Notes: a model not told the origin generated them from the sequence alone. A DNA stretch of 64,000 nt from Hyalella azteca (GCF_000764305.2 NW_025947474.1:304381-368380), one strand, 5' to 3'; shown: positions 1 to 13,169, counted from the first letter of the stretch. Numbers and translations: made by a program.

Positions 1-370
1 AAATGTTTGAGTTCCGAAGTAAAATTGAGAGACTTCAAATGGCTACATACAAATTCAGTCAATCCCAGAATTCCGGGTATTATATTTAAAAATAAATATA
101 GGCAAGTTTAGGAATTTGACGTCCGGAGATTAATATCAAGGAAGAAATAAGCTGGTATGCCGTCCTCAAGGGAGCATAGTAAGCTGATTGCACCATGAAA
201 GGCCGGCCTCCGTCCTCCCGGCATCTGACGAAATAGACAACACAGAACCTCATGAAAATTGCGCGCTATTGCTGCAAGCTTAGAAGAGGCAATTCGTAAG
301 TTATGAATACGAATTTTTATTCATAATATAATCACATTGGTAAACCGTTTGGATCACTTGCCCGAAGTTT
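1..370. other. Non-coding, no feature seen
   Basis: AT-rich sequence with only short, unsupported open frames on either strand. No exon-like signal or repeat was recognised. Confidence 0.5.
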
Positions 371-633
371 GCCAGTACTACTTCTTTGATACGAAGTTTT
401 CCTCTAATAATTCTTTGAAACGAAGTCTTCCAATAAAAGTCCTTTGAAAAACTGTATGTTTTCTCATAATAATTCTGTGAAACCAATCCTTGCAATAATA
501 CTTCTTTGAAACGAAATTTTCAAACAATACTTATTTGGAACGAAGTTTACAAATAATACTTCTTAAAACCAAAGTTTTCTAATAATACTTCTCGGAAACA
601 CTTCAAGTTCTCCAATAATACTTCTTTTAAACG
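371..633. repeat. Degenerate tandem repeat, unit about 28-36 bp
   Basis: About eight imperfect copies of a unit containing AATAATACTTCTTTGAAACG follow one another, each with substitutions and small indels. The array is old and strongly diverged. The short open frame over part of it is a by-product of the repeat. Confidence 0.65.
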
Positions 634-2206
634 CCTGAAGTGGCCACTATTTCGTGGCAAAAGTCAGCCTGGCAGGTTTTCGCAGCAGCGGTGGCGCGGC
701 TGCAGACGTTGACTGAAATGGAATCTCGGCGCGGCGGCGAGGGCGCACGGGAAAGGGTAAGGAAAAAGGGATAATTTTGGAGGCTGTGCGAGTGATAATG
801 ATGATTGAACTTGGAATGGTGAATGGTGGGGAACAATAGCAGTGGTGATGTCGATTGAATCTAGGCTTGATGGTCTAGGTTTTCTTAGTTGTATTATTGC
901 GTACCTGTGGTATTACATAAAATGATGGGCGCCTCAAGGATTTTCTACAAAAATTTAACATGACCTGATAACAGCAATTTTTGTGTTGTTATATCAGAGA
1001 ACAGCATCAACTTAATGATCACATGGCTGGTGTTGCTTGATCCTGACTACTAGGACAGTATTAACTACAACAATGACTCCAAATCGTATTTTCTATCGTT
1101 TCAAATTGATAATCCTCCTGAATTGGGAAATTATTATAAATCGCTCCAATTCGGGATAACTTTTTAGAGAGCTAAAGGCAGGGAAAAAATGGCCTCAGGG
1201 TTTGGGCCCCGATGCACGCGAGCCAAGTCGATAAATCTACGAAAGCGGCCTAAGTGCAAAAATCGCCAACGCGTGAGCCAATATCGAGTGAAGCACTTGA
1301 CCTTCTCTTGCGCCCAGCAAGCCAAGTCTGCGTTGAAAAATTTCGTTCCTTCGATCAGAAAAATATTTAGGAGGCTCAAATAAAAAACTAATTAATTAAC
1401 CTCTCATTAAAACATTTAGGTCCTTGAATTTTAGACTTAGGATAGTAACCAGTATAAAGTAGAATCTTCTCCATTGCAATATTTGATCATTTTAATGCTC
1501 CTCTTCCGCTAGTTTCGGACGACAGTGCTTCAATAAAATAATAATAAAAAAACTTTAAATAAACAATGGCATTCATATTTCACAATGATATCTTTCACCT
1601 CTCATCGATTATTTATATTGCCAAGCGTTCGTTTATTAATTAAACGTTTAACATTATTCATGCTGCTGATTTTAATTGTTTGCTAACTCGATACAAGAAA
1701 GCGCGGCATTCAAATAAATTATTTATTCAAACTCGAAATAAATAAATTTAATACACGATCAAAAAGGCCAAGGTCTCGTTTGCATGGATGACTATGTTTG
1801 CAGACAGCTACTGAAAACTATACAAACTTAGCACTTTGATAAGATAATCAACTGAAATGTTTGCCTAAACTTTGCACAACCAGAAATCTAGGCGATTCTG
1901 TACTTATGCGAGGAGTAGCGTCAAAGTTTGATCCGTTATAACTTATTTGAGCAAGGCAAGGTCAAGTTTGCTGGCAAGGTTGCAAGAGCTGATAAAGGTT
2001 CAAGTTCAAGCTCGCGCTCCTTCAAATAGCCTCAACTTCCCTTAATAAGTTGGTCCAAGCATGGAGACTCGGGTCAACCACTTTCACGATGTCAAGACAC
2101 CACCGACCGCACACGGTCAGTCAGCGGAGCTGGAAGACAAGTAAGAAGTCATGTCCATAGAACCAGACCTGTAAATAATGTAAGAAATAAACGCATGAAT
2201 CAAAGT
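634..2206. other. Non-coding, no gene supported
   Basis: Open frames of 64-71 codons overlap on both strands at 1164-1383. Neither shows a recognisable domain or splice context, and each is the shadow of the other. Nothing else was recognised before the adapter at 2207. Confidence 0.45.
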
Positions 2207-2244
2207 CTGTCTCTTATACACATCTAGATGTGTATAAGAGACAG
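2207..2244. other. Nextera mosaic-end junction adapter (artefact)
   Basis: The sequence CTGTCTCTTATACACATCT is followed immediately by its reverse complement, giving the 38-base palindromic junction of Nextera mate-pair libraries. It is not genomic. It marks an unclipped read used for gap filling, so the join between the flanks (unique sequence on the left, telomere-like repeat on the right) is unreliable. Confidence 0.97.
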
Positions 2245-2395
2245 GGTTAGTGTAGGTTAGGATAGGTTAGGTTAGGTTAGGTTAGGTTAGGTTAGGAAAG
2301 GTTAGGATAGGATTGGTTGGGTTAGGTTAGGTAAGATCAGTTAAGGTTAGGTTGGGTTAGATTAGGTTAGGTTAGTTTGCGAGTTGTTTGTTTAG
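2245..2395. repeat. Interstitial telomere-like array (GGTTA)n
   Basis: About 150 bases made mostly of GGTTA units, which is TTAGG in another register, with scattered variants such as GGATA, GGAAA and GGTTG. TTAGG is the common arthropod telomere repeat. The array begins directly at a mate-pair adapter, so it may be a misplaced telomeric or subtelomeric read rather than a true interstitial array. Confidence 0.85.
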
Positions 2396-2529
2396 GTAGA
2401 GATTTTGATATGTGATTGGCAATGGTGACTGGGGTTAGGTAAATTATGGAAGAGGTTTTGTTAATGGTATAAAAGTTGTGGTATAAGGAAGAATATGTTA
2501 ATAGGGAAAGAGAGAAGAATATAATGATG

Positions 2530-2530
2530 N
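2530..2530. other. Single ambiguous base (N)
   Basis: An isolated N sits at the edge of a 25-bp minisatellite. It probably marks a collapsed or bridged gap. Confidence 0.9.
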
Positions 2531-2532
2531 AG

Positions 2533-2601
2533 TGAACATAAACGCAACTTGTATCAGTGAACATGAACGCAACTTGTATCAGTGAACATGAACGCAACAG
2601 A
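2533..2601. repeat. 25-bp minisatellite, three copies
   Basis: Three near-identical copies of a unit containing GTGAACATGAACGCAACTTG. The same unit occurs at 38706-38770, so two places 36 kb apart share this minisatellite. Confidence 0.85.
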
Positions 2602-3004
2602 CCATTAAACGCTTGTTTTCGCAGCAGGATCTTACAAACAGACCATTTTTGTGACTTTGCTTTGAAAAAAAACGAAGCTTGTGGCGCTATAACAAAGCCT
2701 TATCGTGCTTACATTCCTTCTTTCTACGATCAACGTAAGCAATTTGGTTTGTAATCATTATTACTACTCACGATATCTTCGTAAAATTTAATTTGAAAAG
2801 TGGTCCTGGGAGTTAGTTATAAAAATAATATCATGGCGAAACCTACACAAACAAATAATAATCACAATCTTCGATGTCCCTGACGTGGCTGTCCATCAAG
2901 TTCGCTACTCCTGGCGCTGTCCATGAATAAACAAGCGAGATTCTAGTGGGGGGCGCTCGCGCCCGCTGCAATCTGTTCGATTGATCCAATTTGGTGAGCC
3001 TTCC
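2602..3004. other. Non-coding spacer
   Basis: Short open frames only; no recognised gene or repeat. Confidence 0.4.
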
Positions 3005-3285
3005 GCAGGTATGTGGTATGACGCTTCGACCGTAGGTATGAGGTTTGACATTTCGATCGCAGGTATGAGGTATGACGCTTCGACCGTAGGTATGAGGTAT
3101 GGCATTTCGATTGCAGGTATAAGGTATGACGCTTCGGCCGTAGGTATGAGGTATGACATTTCGATCGCAGGTATGAGGTATGAAGCTTCGACCGTAGGTA
3201 TGAGGTATGACATTTCGATGGCAGGGATGAGGTATGACGCTTCGACCGTAGGTATGAAGTAAGGCAATCCAGGTATGAGGTATGA
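3005..3285. repeat. 27-bp minisatellite with 54-bp higher-order unit
   Basis: About ten copies of a 27-bp unit of the form GGTATGAGGTATGACGCTTC with an alternating second half (GACCGTA or GATCGCA). The alternation gives a 54-bp higher-order period. Because 27 is divisible by three, open frames run through it on both strands. I regard these as repeat artefacts, not genes. Confidence 0.9.
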
Positions 3286-5501
3286 AGTTTAAGGATCCTT
3301 GATTAAATGTCAATGTATATATTCAAAATTTCCAGCATATTTTCTAGATTATAAATGACGCTGCCGTGCAATCACGAAACCACAAAAGTCTGGTGGGATT
3401 AGGCCTATAATGTACGCACATTGTACAGTAAATAATACAGATGCATTGGCTGCGTGAGGAAGTAAGCTTTGTTTTTACAGCTCTTTAATAATGTTCACAA
3501 GTGAATTAGAATGACATTCAGGAGAGATTTATGTACAATAGTTTGAAGAAATAGAGCACACTTTTTTGTGAAAACTACATGTATAGCCTGATAATTCATC
3601 GGATTGAGTTGCGGAGCAAAAGACATGTTTAGCACACGTCTGCCTAATGTCACAGTCTGTTCTAAACCGTACGCGAAATTTTTGTTTAGCTCAGAACTCC
3701 AAGCAAACAACTAACAGGATTAATAATTTAGTATCAACAAAACATTTTGCTAGCCATATAATTACAAATGAAGCAATAATAAATAATACACTTATGGGGG
3801 TATTTATAGTTTATGATCCTAGATACATTCTTCTATATTGAAATAAAGAATTTTCTGCTTTATTCCTAAAACCTGTTGCCTTAGTCATAACTGTTTATGA
3901 GCACAGATTTGACCCAGCACCAAAGAGCTGACGAAGCAACACTCCAGAGGCCCAAGTTTGTCACCGAGTTACTCGGTTAAGCGAAATTAAGGCCCTTGAG
4001 CGTGGGTACAGCTCTGCTTAGAAAATTTTTTTCACCTAAAATCAGTAATTATTTAACTTAAATCCACTCTCAGTGGCCTCGACACTAGGAGCTACCACGG
4101 CAGCCAACATGAGGATTTGAGGAAATATACAGTATATGTCTGCTGCTGGTTTATGAACGAAAACTGATTATTTATATCATTTATTTAAACTTTAGTTGCT
4201 GATTCAATCATTCATTTTACGATTACAATTAAATTTTTTATTAATAAAAAATGGCAATTTTTCATGGTAACCGCACGCCCATTTCTTGTTAATAAATAAA
4301 GTTTATTAGGAGTGAATTTCAATTTATTTTAATAATCCAGAATTGAAGCTCGGTGCTATATTTTTTGCAGCATGACCTTTTCCCCTCAAGAATTTTTTTA
4401 ACTATTGATAGGACGGAATAGAACATCAGTTTTTGCCTTACACAAAAAACACTAAATCCATAACATTCTCATGGCTTCGCCCTCACTCAGGTGTTCTGAC
4501 ATTTTTTCGTTCATCCAACTCACAGAAAAATCTAATTTTTTCTGCCAGACAAATACAGGGAAACGTTTCCGCCAACCATTCTTTTTTGACGCAAACAATG
4601 ACGCTCTACACGCACGTCGGTCTTGGTTTTTCTCAGCATTTGTGACCATACCACATTACCTCGAATATCTTGCCACACTTTTGTTTGTATTTTTCTCGAG
4701 CAAATTGTCACCTCAGGCGCGATTATGGGTTCTTCTCGCTGTGTGTTGGTCCGTAATATCGCTAAGTGGCCGCGTCCACTGATGCCGCTACAGCTAAAGC
4801 GGACCCAGGGATCAGGCGAACGGTAGCTTTCATTTCAGTTCGAATGTATAATAATCTGAAATATTTTCTTATTCGTCGTTTGAGTGTCATAACTATTTTC
4901 TCATCAAAAACACCCATTTTACTTTAAAACTTTGGAGAGTTTAGCTCTCCCTCTCCCATGCTGCTTACAAACATTCGTGAATTGATACAATTTCAGGAAA
5001 TTGACAAGGAACATTTACTTCAATAGCAAGATTTGCCAATGTATTCAGTTCAATCTAGAATTATAACATCCTGGCATTCCCGATTAACATGGGTTTTAAA
5101 TTATGTGAAATTTTATTCTTTGATTATATATTCAGTAGATGTTATAATAGGGTTTTCAAGACGTTCCTACATCGAAAATCTCACTCAAAAATATTATCGA
5201 ACAAGACCTATAATGAATTCATCATTTTCAATTTTAATTCATCCCTTTAAATTTCTTCTGTTCTACGTTTCCCGATAACTGCGAAAAAAACGTTGAGAAA
5301 AATATTACATTATATCCTTACCATTACACTGCAATTCATTATAGAGGCAGACATTTTGTTCTCGCGTTCAATTCGTCGCAGTGGAAACCAGCATAAAAAG
5401 AACCATCGGAACGACCATTCTCGAGTTCCCCCCTTGGCAGCGCAGTCATGAACCGTCGAGTGCAGCAGCCGATGGTTCGCTTCAGCCGCACGACTGTACC
5501 G
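3286..5501. other. Non-coding, no gene supported
   Basis: AT-rich. Overlapping open frames at 4433-4826 lie on both strands without recognisable motifs. No exon with convincing splice context was recognised. Confidence 0.4.
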
Positions 5502-5621
5502 TTACTGCGAGGCTCTGTTTTCCGTATCCTGGATTTTCACCTTGTAATCCGGAACGATGGTGTCCCTGGAGACGACCTGGTGTTTGCCCTCGCGATCCGG
5601 CGAGAGGGAAGCACGGTTCGT
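5502..5621 (-). CDS. Possible isolated terminal exon, unknown product
   Basis: On the minus strand a stretch preceded by the acceptor-like GATTTCCAG encodes 39 residues (starting TNRASLSPDREGKHQVVSRD) up to a TAA. Its base composition is richer in G and C than the flanks. The plus strand is also open here, so the strand is uncertain. I do not recognise the protein and found no partner exon. It may be a real terminal exon, a pseudogene fragment or chance. Confidence 0.15.
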   Translation of the reverse strand, partial: TNRASLSPDREGKHQVVSRDTIVPDYKVKIQDTENRASQ

Positions 5622-8600
5622 CTGGAAATCTGATCCTGAGCTAAATGATACTGAGAGGGGAGCAGTTCTCGCAGTCCCAGTGTTTACTAGCGCGTTCTGT
5701 TTTCTCCAATAAAATGCGAAATGCAAATCCACAGACTATCTGCTTGATCAATTGAAAATACGAGAAGCACGAAGATATCTTGAATAATTTGTTCAAGGCA
5801 TTTATTTTTACGCTAGACATTAAATATATTCAATGATCTCACTCTACCAGCGGTCATGTTTTTCTAATCGAAAAAATTAAACTTCAAAAAGCTGCACGCA
5901 AGTTCTTCACACAGGTTTGCCCTCACGTCCCTTCCGTGCAGAAGTAATAACCTCGCAATTTTGAGGGTTCAAAATATGCATTAATGAAAATATATAAAGA
6001 TTCTAAAATTCGTAGGTCAGAAACACTGGTTGTGGAGGCTAAAACTCTAAAGTCACTATTGGACACCAAACAGCTCGGCATGAATATACGTACGGCGGAA
6101 TGAGGGGGATGCGCTTGAAGAGAACCAAAATTGGACTTGAAAATACCAATACTTCAAAAATTCAGCTACTTGGCTTCACTATCTGGTAAGGCCTATCAAG
6201 TCATGAAAATAAAACTAATGTAGACAGCAGGTGTAGGGCTATCGACTGTAGCATGCATGATATCGGATTCATTGGCGAAATGTATTTTTTAGAATTTCAG
6301 GTTTTGAACTTTGTGCACCAGTATTCAAGATGGAGTTCAATTCTAGGGTATATAACTAATTTTATGTGACGCGCCTCGTCGCCTCTACCTTCAAATATAA
6401 TTTAGAATAAATAGAAAGGGGAATCTAGGCAAAAAATAGCGACAAGTTGTCATTCGCTTAAAATAACGGATGAAATGTGTATTGGCCATTGATAGGCCAT
6501 ACTTGTAGGTATATTGATCAGCGTTGAAGACTGAAATCAATATACGGTCTCCTAACAAACAGAGATGCATGTGAGTCCAAAAAGACAAGTTAATGTAATT
6601 GCACAGAATTTCCCGGTATAATCTTGACTATTTGCGCAAAGCTGCAACACATTGACGATGGTCTCGTTCTGAAACCGTGGAGATGACTTTTCCAGCAGGC
6701 GACGAAGACATGCACATTGCGACGTTTTATATGACAGTTATTCACTTCACCATTAATCCAGATGTAAATGTATTTAATTAAACTGATGATTGCGCTTAGA
6801 ATACTTGATGATTAGAGAGATTAAGCTCGTCCACAACAAGCAGCTCATTCTCACCCGTATTGGCCGCCCTCCTCCTTATACGCCTGCCAGCAGCAAATAT
6901 TTGAGTTGCTGGGGCCAGACCGCCGCAGGGGGTGCAGAATAGAGTGGCGCCTGGGAACACAGCGGCTAAGTTATTGGTTTTCTCGCGTCTCAGCGACCAG
7001 TTTTGCCGGAGTATTAGCACGAAAGTCGCATAATTCCCGAGGGAGAGAAAGGAGTGTTGAGTCAACACTCTGTCTAGCAAGGCTAAATATAAGTTACCAA
7101 GCTATACATAGTATAAAGTTTATACAAGTTTATACATAAAGTGAATGGTGCTGAAGATGGTTAATGTATCTTGGAGAAAAGGAAAACAGTTGGTCCATTC
7201 ACAGAGAGGAAAATTACCAGGCCTTTGGGAACGAGATGATATGATGTCGGTTGGTGAATTCTTAGAACAAGATACAACATCTCTCCACTGGGTCGAGAAG
7301 ACTAAATGAATAAATATCATCTTTCGCAGTCCGCTGCGCAGTCTCGAGATTCAATTAAGAAAGTCACCCATACCGATTAGTTGAAAGATTCTTTTAATTT
7401 ATATTCCAGTCTCAGATACCACACCTCTTCATCGGGTGCATTCTCATTCCTCGGAAAATTTGATCTGATTTTTTACCTCATGTACATCTTAGTTGTCTTT
7501 CCTTCCGCTTGGGTGTTTTTCTCTGAAATGTTATAGCCGCTCTTGCCGCGCCAACCTTCCATCACCACGCACTGCCATTGCGTGAAAATCAAACTTGCAA
7601 ATGCCGAGCACTTGCGTGGCCGAGCCTTCACTGCCTGGCTTACCAGGCTCATTGCAAGTTATGTTCTTGAACTAAACAATATCAACGAAAAATGTGCTCA
7701 TAAATCAAAAATAAATCTAATAATTTTAGGAAATCGAATATTGGGATTACCCAGGTTGAATCATAGATTGATATATCCATCGTCCTCGAGCAAGTAATGC
7801 TACTAAACCAAACTTAATTTGAGTTTGGTTCTGCAGCATAAACGTGAACACTTCAAGTGCTTGATCCTCATCATTAATGAATAATCTCATCAAATTCTGA
7901 TGCAGCTCATGCAAGATTGTCGCTTGGAATATTCAGTAGATGTTGAACGAGGGGCGCTTGAAGGCCCTCAGCTCTATCGCGCTTTGCAGCGCCTCTGGTG
8001 TCAGAGATTACATGGGCTTTAGCACGCAGCATTATGACCACTCAACGGCCGGTTCCTGTCTCCTTCATTCAACAGGAAATCTTTCGAACTTCATTAGAGC
8101 GAATTTTTCCGCCGTTTATGTTCCAGCGGGCGGCCTTAAAACCAAAGGTTGTCACTCGGAGTTTGATTAACACTTAACTTTAGTGAGCTCGGCATCTGGC
8201 TGGAATTTTAAAGAATGGCATTAGGTAAAGCACGGTAGAGGTCCGTGAAATTTAGAGTAGACTGCAAAAGAAATTTTAACCTAATAAATTTCAAAATAAA
8301 GAGAGAATGATAACTCAAATCAAGTCAAATCTTCATACCGAAATTAAACATTAGAAAAATCAAAAATGCCTCCAAGAAATTGAGGGTTTGTGTGTTTTAA
8401 TTTTAACTCCAGGGTGTTTCCATGGGCATGTTTAAACAGCAAAACCGTATTGGTATAACTGATTATAAAGAAGTTTCTGAAGGCAAATAATGCATTCATT
8501 CTAATGAAATAACCGGGATGTTACCTCGTGCCTTTAAAACCAGCATGGAAGGTTACGTATTCTGTAGATCTGTCAACATCACGCCCATAAAATAGGCGTC

Positions 8601-8998
8601 AGTTGAACTGATGAGCCTAAAATTTTTAGAACCGTCATACCAGCTGTCTATTTTCTCATGTAGCAAAATTATACTACGAAAATTTTTTACCAAGTCTAGT
8701 AGAATATTTCCAAAATAATTCATATTAAAGTTTATATGAAAAATTACATTGCGACAATGTTATTTACTGAAAACATCATGAATTTTCGACCCACTTAAAT
8801 AGAAGCCAATCGTTGAAGCTAAACCGTTGCTATAGTTCGTACTCTTTGCTTTTGGTAATCATTTTGGCATTTATTTACTGCCCATAATAACCTTACAAAC
8901 TACGGACCGGTGGCAGCAGCCATCAATGCGTTGGGTTTACTGAGTCAATAAACCCGCGGCCGCTATCGAAAACTTTTGCTGTCCGGTGCGTTTACTCT
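5622..8998. other. Non-coding, no gene supported
   Basis: No conserved protein or RNA gene was recognised. Open frames are short and overlap on opposite strands (for example 6796-7139). Confidence 0.4.
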
Positions 8999-9120
8999 AC
9001 ACTCGATCATGGCGCAGAGGCCTTCTAATTCAGGAGAGAGCCTTCCATGCAGACACAGATACACTCGATCATGGCGCAGAGGCCTTCTAATTCAGGAGAG
9101 AGCCTTCCATGCAGACACAT
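8999..9120. repeat. Tandem duplication, 62-bp unit, two copies
   Basis: Two virtually identical copies (8999-9060 and 9061-9120) that begin ACACTCGATCATGGCGCAGA. The near-perfect identity points to a recent duplication or an assembly stutter. Confidence 0.9.
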
Positions 9121-11700
9121 ATGAACAACTGAAGATGTAAACACGAAGCAGGCGTGAGTTACAAATAGAAGTCTCGAGGGATATGCAGGAATGAGAAATC
9201 TTAATTCGTCTGCGGCAGTATTGATTGCTATTCATATAAATACAGAATAAGTGCAATAATGATGTAATAATGAAAAAATACGTTGAATTTTTCAAATTTT
9301 CAACATGCTCGGCCTAGCGAATTGTTGCAAAGTTCTAATTGTAATTTTATCATTGCATTGAATCTATTGAGAGCAATTAGTATTATGAAGTAATTTCTAT
9401 ACTTCAAAATAGTATTTGAACTCGCGACCGGGACTAAAATTTTCTTATAGTCCCCCTACTCGTGTACGTACGTCGATACGGCCATTCAGCATCGCAAGCA
9501 AGAAGTTGAGATACTGTGAAAATTGGATTACTTTTAAAAATGATACTGAAATAGACTAAAGTCACCATGATATCATTGAGCAGAGCTTTTGCAGAGAGGA
9601 AGCTCTAGCTTCAGTGAAGTTAGAACAGCAAATAGTTCATATTTAGATGCAAGGTTTCCAAAATATATTCAAATCATTTGCAACTTTTAACCAAGTTCAA
9701 AATACGCAACTCAGTTTACAACTTATAATCTTATTGACGCAGCATGATAGGTCAATCGCGGCAAATTATTGATTGTGTACGCTACTATCACTAGCCTGCA
9801 ACACCTCTTTCAACCCCCATGCATGGTCTGACCGCTGCTACCTCGCAACGCTCAGCCAAGTCGACGCAATCCATCTCACTTTAATATCTGAGCTATTAAT
9901 CACCTGAATATCTCGTGATGAATAGCTTCATTTTCCTCGACAGCAGGCCGACAGGAGAGGTTATTAAAACAACGAATCACCTGTAATCGCCCGCGAAATG
10001 CCATGATCAGCGACCAAACTAGCGTTGCTCGCGTGAAGCGGCAACGTTATGAATTTGGATAGTCCGAACGTAAATCTTTTAGATTAAAATAGCAGGAAAT
10101 GTAAGCAGCAATGTTTTTTTATTCCTAGCCACCTGCACACGTTGGGAATATGAAAAAACGTACTTCATCTCATATTATGCGTAAATGGTAATTAGACGAG
10201 ATATACGTGGGCAGTCGCCTTCTCCGACTGCAAAGCTAGGTGTCTAAACGTATTTAAAAATAAGTTTAAAATGCGTTAGAAATTTTCCCCACGAAATCTT
10301 AAATGAAATCAACGTTGCGTTTCAATAGATTTTTCTATCTCAATTTGCCCCAAGACAAAATACAAATGGGTTTTATACGAGCTTTAAATAGACATCGTTG
10401 TTGTTATTTAATGAATGAGCGTGGCTGCTTTAGTGAGATTTAACTCAGGTCGCCTTGCTGTGTGAAGCCTGCGTTGATCGGATATGACCATATAACTATA
10501 TTTTTGTGCATTTGAATATGAAGGCAATAAGGAATAAGACTGGAACAATGTAGCTACGAAGATAGCCCGGGATTTTTGTGTGGTAATGCAGTAGGAAGTA
10601 ACTGCGTGGCACGTTGAGATGAGTTGCTGAAATTGTGTATGTCTAACGATGAGACCCAAGCATCACCCTGTGAAGTCCAGTAAAGTTTTAAACTATGTAT
10701 GTCGTGGCGATAAATTTCGTCTTTTCAATGCGATACAGTTAATCTGGCCCTGCAGAGTCCGTGTCAAAGAGGTCCTTACGTAGGAGCGAATGCTCAACCA
10801 TAGGATTGGCGCGCTTCCCAGGATGACACGAAGCGTTTAACAGACCGCTGTGATTTCTAGCTATTTCAGAGTGAAATTTCTTACATTCACGTTTTTTGCT
10901 AGAGCAAACATAGTCCTATATTTATTTAATTAATTTTAATTTACTGACTTAGCCTAAAAGATGCCTTACTCACGCTCAATAGAATTAGCAAGATACAAAA
11001 AAAATTCTTACCATTACATGCCTTAGTATGAAAATGCAGGATTTCATGCTCAGGCAGATTTTTTCGTAGATGCGATGCCCCCGTAGATACCAGCTTACGA
11101 CTCTCCCAGCCTGAAGATTTTCACGTTACACAAGTTTATGATGAATGCCATTGCAATAGCAAAGCTAACTTGGACTACGGAATTGTTCACAGCATGAGGC
11201 AATGATTACAATACAATGTTGATCTTTACCTGCACAACAGCAACATAATTTGCAGGGCTTAATCCTTTGTCACCAACGGCAACTCTTCTTACCAGGCCAT
11301 TAGGAACGATTAACATATTTGGATTAAATATACGATCTAAGTATCAAGAATAACCATTAGCCTCAGGATGGTAGCTCTACGTAGTTACAAGGACTCCAGA
11401 TACGATATAACATTAACGACGGTCGGTGTATCCAAATATTAAAATACTCTCACCATCAAACATCGTACCGATGCGTGAATACACTACAACTCGCCGCTAA
11501 ATTCTATCTCGGTCTCTTCGGGCTCAGTGGAAATGAGTCCTCGCTGCCTCGGGGGAGGAGGCTCCGAGAACCTGTAGTCTCAAATGTCATTGCATTAGAG
11601 ACAGAATCAAACACAAAGGGTTCCTTCGCATTCATGTAAATTGACACACGTTTTCAATTCATGTCTGGCGAGGCAGTTTTGCAATTCTGTTTTATTTGGA
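9121..11700. other. Non-coding, no gene supported
   Basis: Nothing was recognised beyond scattered short open frames. Confidence 0.4.
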
Positions 11701-11708
11701 AAATGTAT

Positions 11709-11716
11709 TATAAAAA
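11709..11716 (+). promoter_or_regulatory. TATA-like box
   Basis: TATAAAAA lies 28 bases before the first ATG of the candidate secreted-peptide gene. A start site about 30 bases downstream would fall at or just after that ATG. If the box is used, translation would more naturally begin at the in-frame ATG at 11761. Such AT-rich motifs are frequent by chance. Confidence 0.2.
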
Positions 11717-11736
11717 GGCAGTGAGACAGTATTAAG

Positions 11737-12361
11737 ATGAACAAAAATTTCTTGACATGCATGATTGTGTCAATGTTATTCGCAAGGGAAGCTGTGGGTA
11801 AGTAAGCCTTAAAAAAACTCTCGGGATTATTTTCAATTTGTCAAATAGAGTACAATCCCCCTATAGTGAGAAACGTTCAAAAAAATTACGAACGATCACG
11901 AACTTATTGATGTTCAATCAAAATCGACTTGGATTTAAACTTGGAAAAGGTTTGACCAAGCTGGTTATGTTAGTTGTTATAGTTTGAAGAAAGCTTTTGG
12001 CAAGGGTGCAAGACAGCTGGTAGCCCGCAAACTCTGCTTTTTGTGCAATTATAACTTTTAAAAAATCATTTATAATCTACAACTAACTTTACAGCCATGA
12101 AAATTCAATCAACATCCAACGATCTAAAATAGCGGTTGTTTTGCCTAGTTCCCCAAAACAGACCAATAAAGAACTGATTACGCTGGTGTAACTCAAGGAC
12201 GTTAATTTAATGTGCAATCATGCAAACTTGGTTAATTGCCTTCAGGTTTGTTTCTTGAGAGTTCCAAGGAGAACCGGAACGTTGAGGTGGAAGTTAGCTC
12301 TGAAGTTGGGGGCATTTCTTGGCTAATGCCGGAACTAGGCTCACACGCGCGGGCAAACTGA
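11737..12361 (+). CDS. Candidate two-exon gene for a 58-aa secreted peptide
   Basis: Exon 1 (11737-11797) encodes a signal-like leader, MNKNFLTCMIVSMLFAREAV, and ends at a consensus donor (G|GTAAGT) in phase 1. After a 448-base intron, an acceptor (CCTTCAG) at 12245 opens exon 2 (12246-12361) in the matching phase. Exon 2 encodes a 37-codon acidic tail (GLFLESSKENRNVEVEVSSE, then GGISWLMPELGSHARAN) and a TGA. The short basic-hydrophobic leader, consensus donor and phase match suggest a small exported peptide. I recognise no family, and there is no cysteine framework or dibasic processing site in the tail. An in-frame ATG at 11761 is an alternative start. No convincing poly(A) signal was seen nearby. 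A chance arrangement is possible. Confidence 0.28.
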
Positions 12362-13031
12362 GCATCGTGTGAGTGGCTATTAAATCTATTTAAGCTCACC
12401 AATTAATTTCATTTGCATCAGTATGAATATAGTTCAATGGTAAGTCGCGTATCGGTAACTGTCATATCAATGTTTATGGAAGTGCTGTATATTGCTGAGG
12501 TATGAAAAAGACAATATGCGACAACAGATATGCTGCAAAGACAATACACTAAGACAATAGGATGTATCAGATGTACTACCAAGACAAGATGATAAGTGCA
12601 ACCATACATGCGAGTTTCTTTTTCACAATGAAATTGAAATTTGTAACTTGAGGTGAATATGAAAGTAGCCATACACGAAGATGAGCAACCATGAAATCTA
12701 CTCACGCTGAAAACAAAAATTTAGACTCGATGTACAATAATTATAATTATTTATCTTAGTCTGAAATTAATTAATTAAGCTTAGCGTTACTCATCGCCAG
12801 TACTCCCGCTCTTCAAGTTTTTGCAGATCTTGGACTGCTTATTATTATATAGCGTAACTAATAGTTAGTTAAATTCTCCCACACGTATATTCCGGCGAAG
12901 ACAATGAAAATATGAAGCCTTAGCCCCCGGCGGGGCATCGACCTCGTTGAGAGCGCACCGATCATTTGTTAATGGCGGCCATCAGGGATGGAAGTTTTCC
13001 ATTGATCACGGCCGGTGAATGATGACACCCC
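12362..13031. other. Non-coding, no gene supported
   Basis: AT-rich; a 95-codon minus-strand open frame at 12418-12705 has no recognisable features. Confidence 0.4.
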
Positions 13032-13169
13032 TTACATATTAAGTGGCCGCCACCACCTGCTGGTCTGGTGCCTCTATTGACATCATCTTACGTATTTAAT
13101 GGCGGCCTTCACCCACTGGCTTGGTGCCTCTATTGACATCATCTTACGTATTTAGTGGCCGCCACCACC

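Noticed and set aside
2981..3313. Long repeat-rich open frames on both strands (93-156 codons)
   Set aside because: They follow from a 27-bp minisatellite whose unit is a multiple of three; several frames stay open at once and none has a coding context.
3950..4020. Weak resemblance to the interior of 5S rRNA (GCGAAATTAAGGCCC, GAGCGTGGGTAC)
   Set aside because: The match is patchy, the flanks do not pair as a 5S rRNA should, and no clear internal control regions are present. A covariance-model search would settle it.
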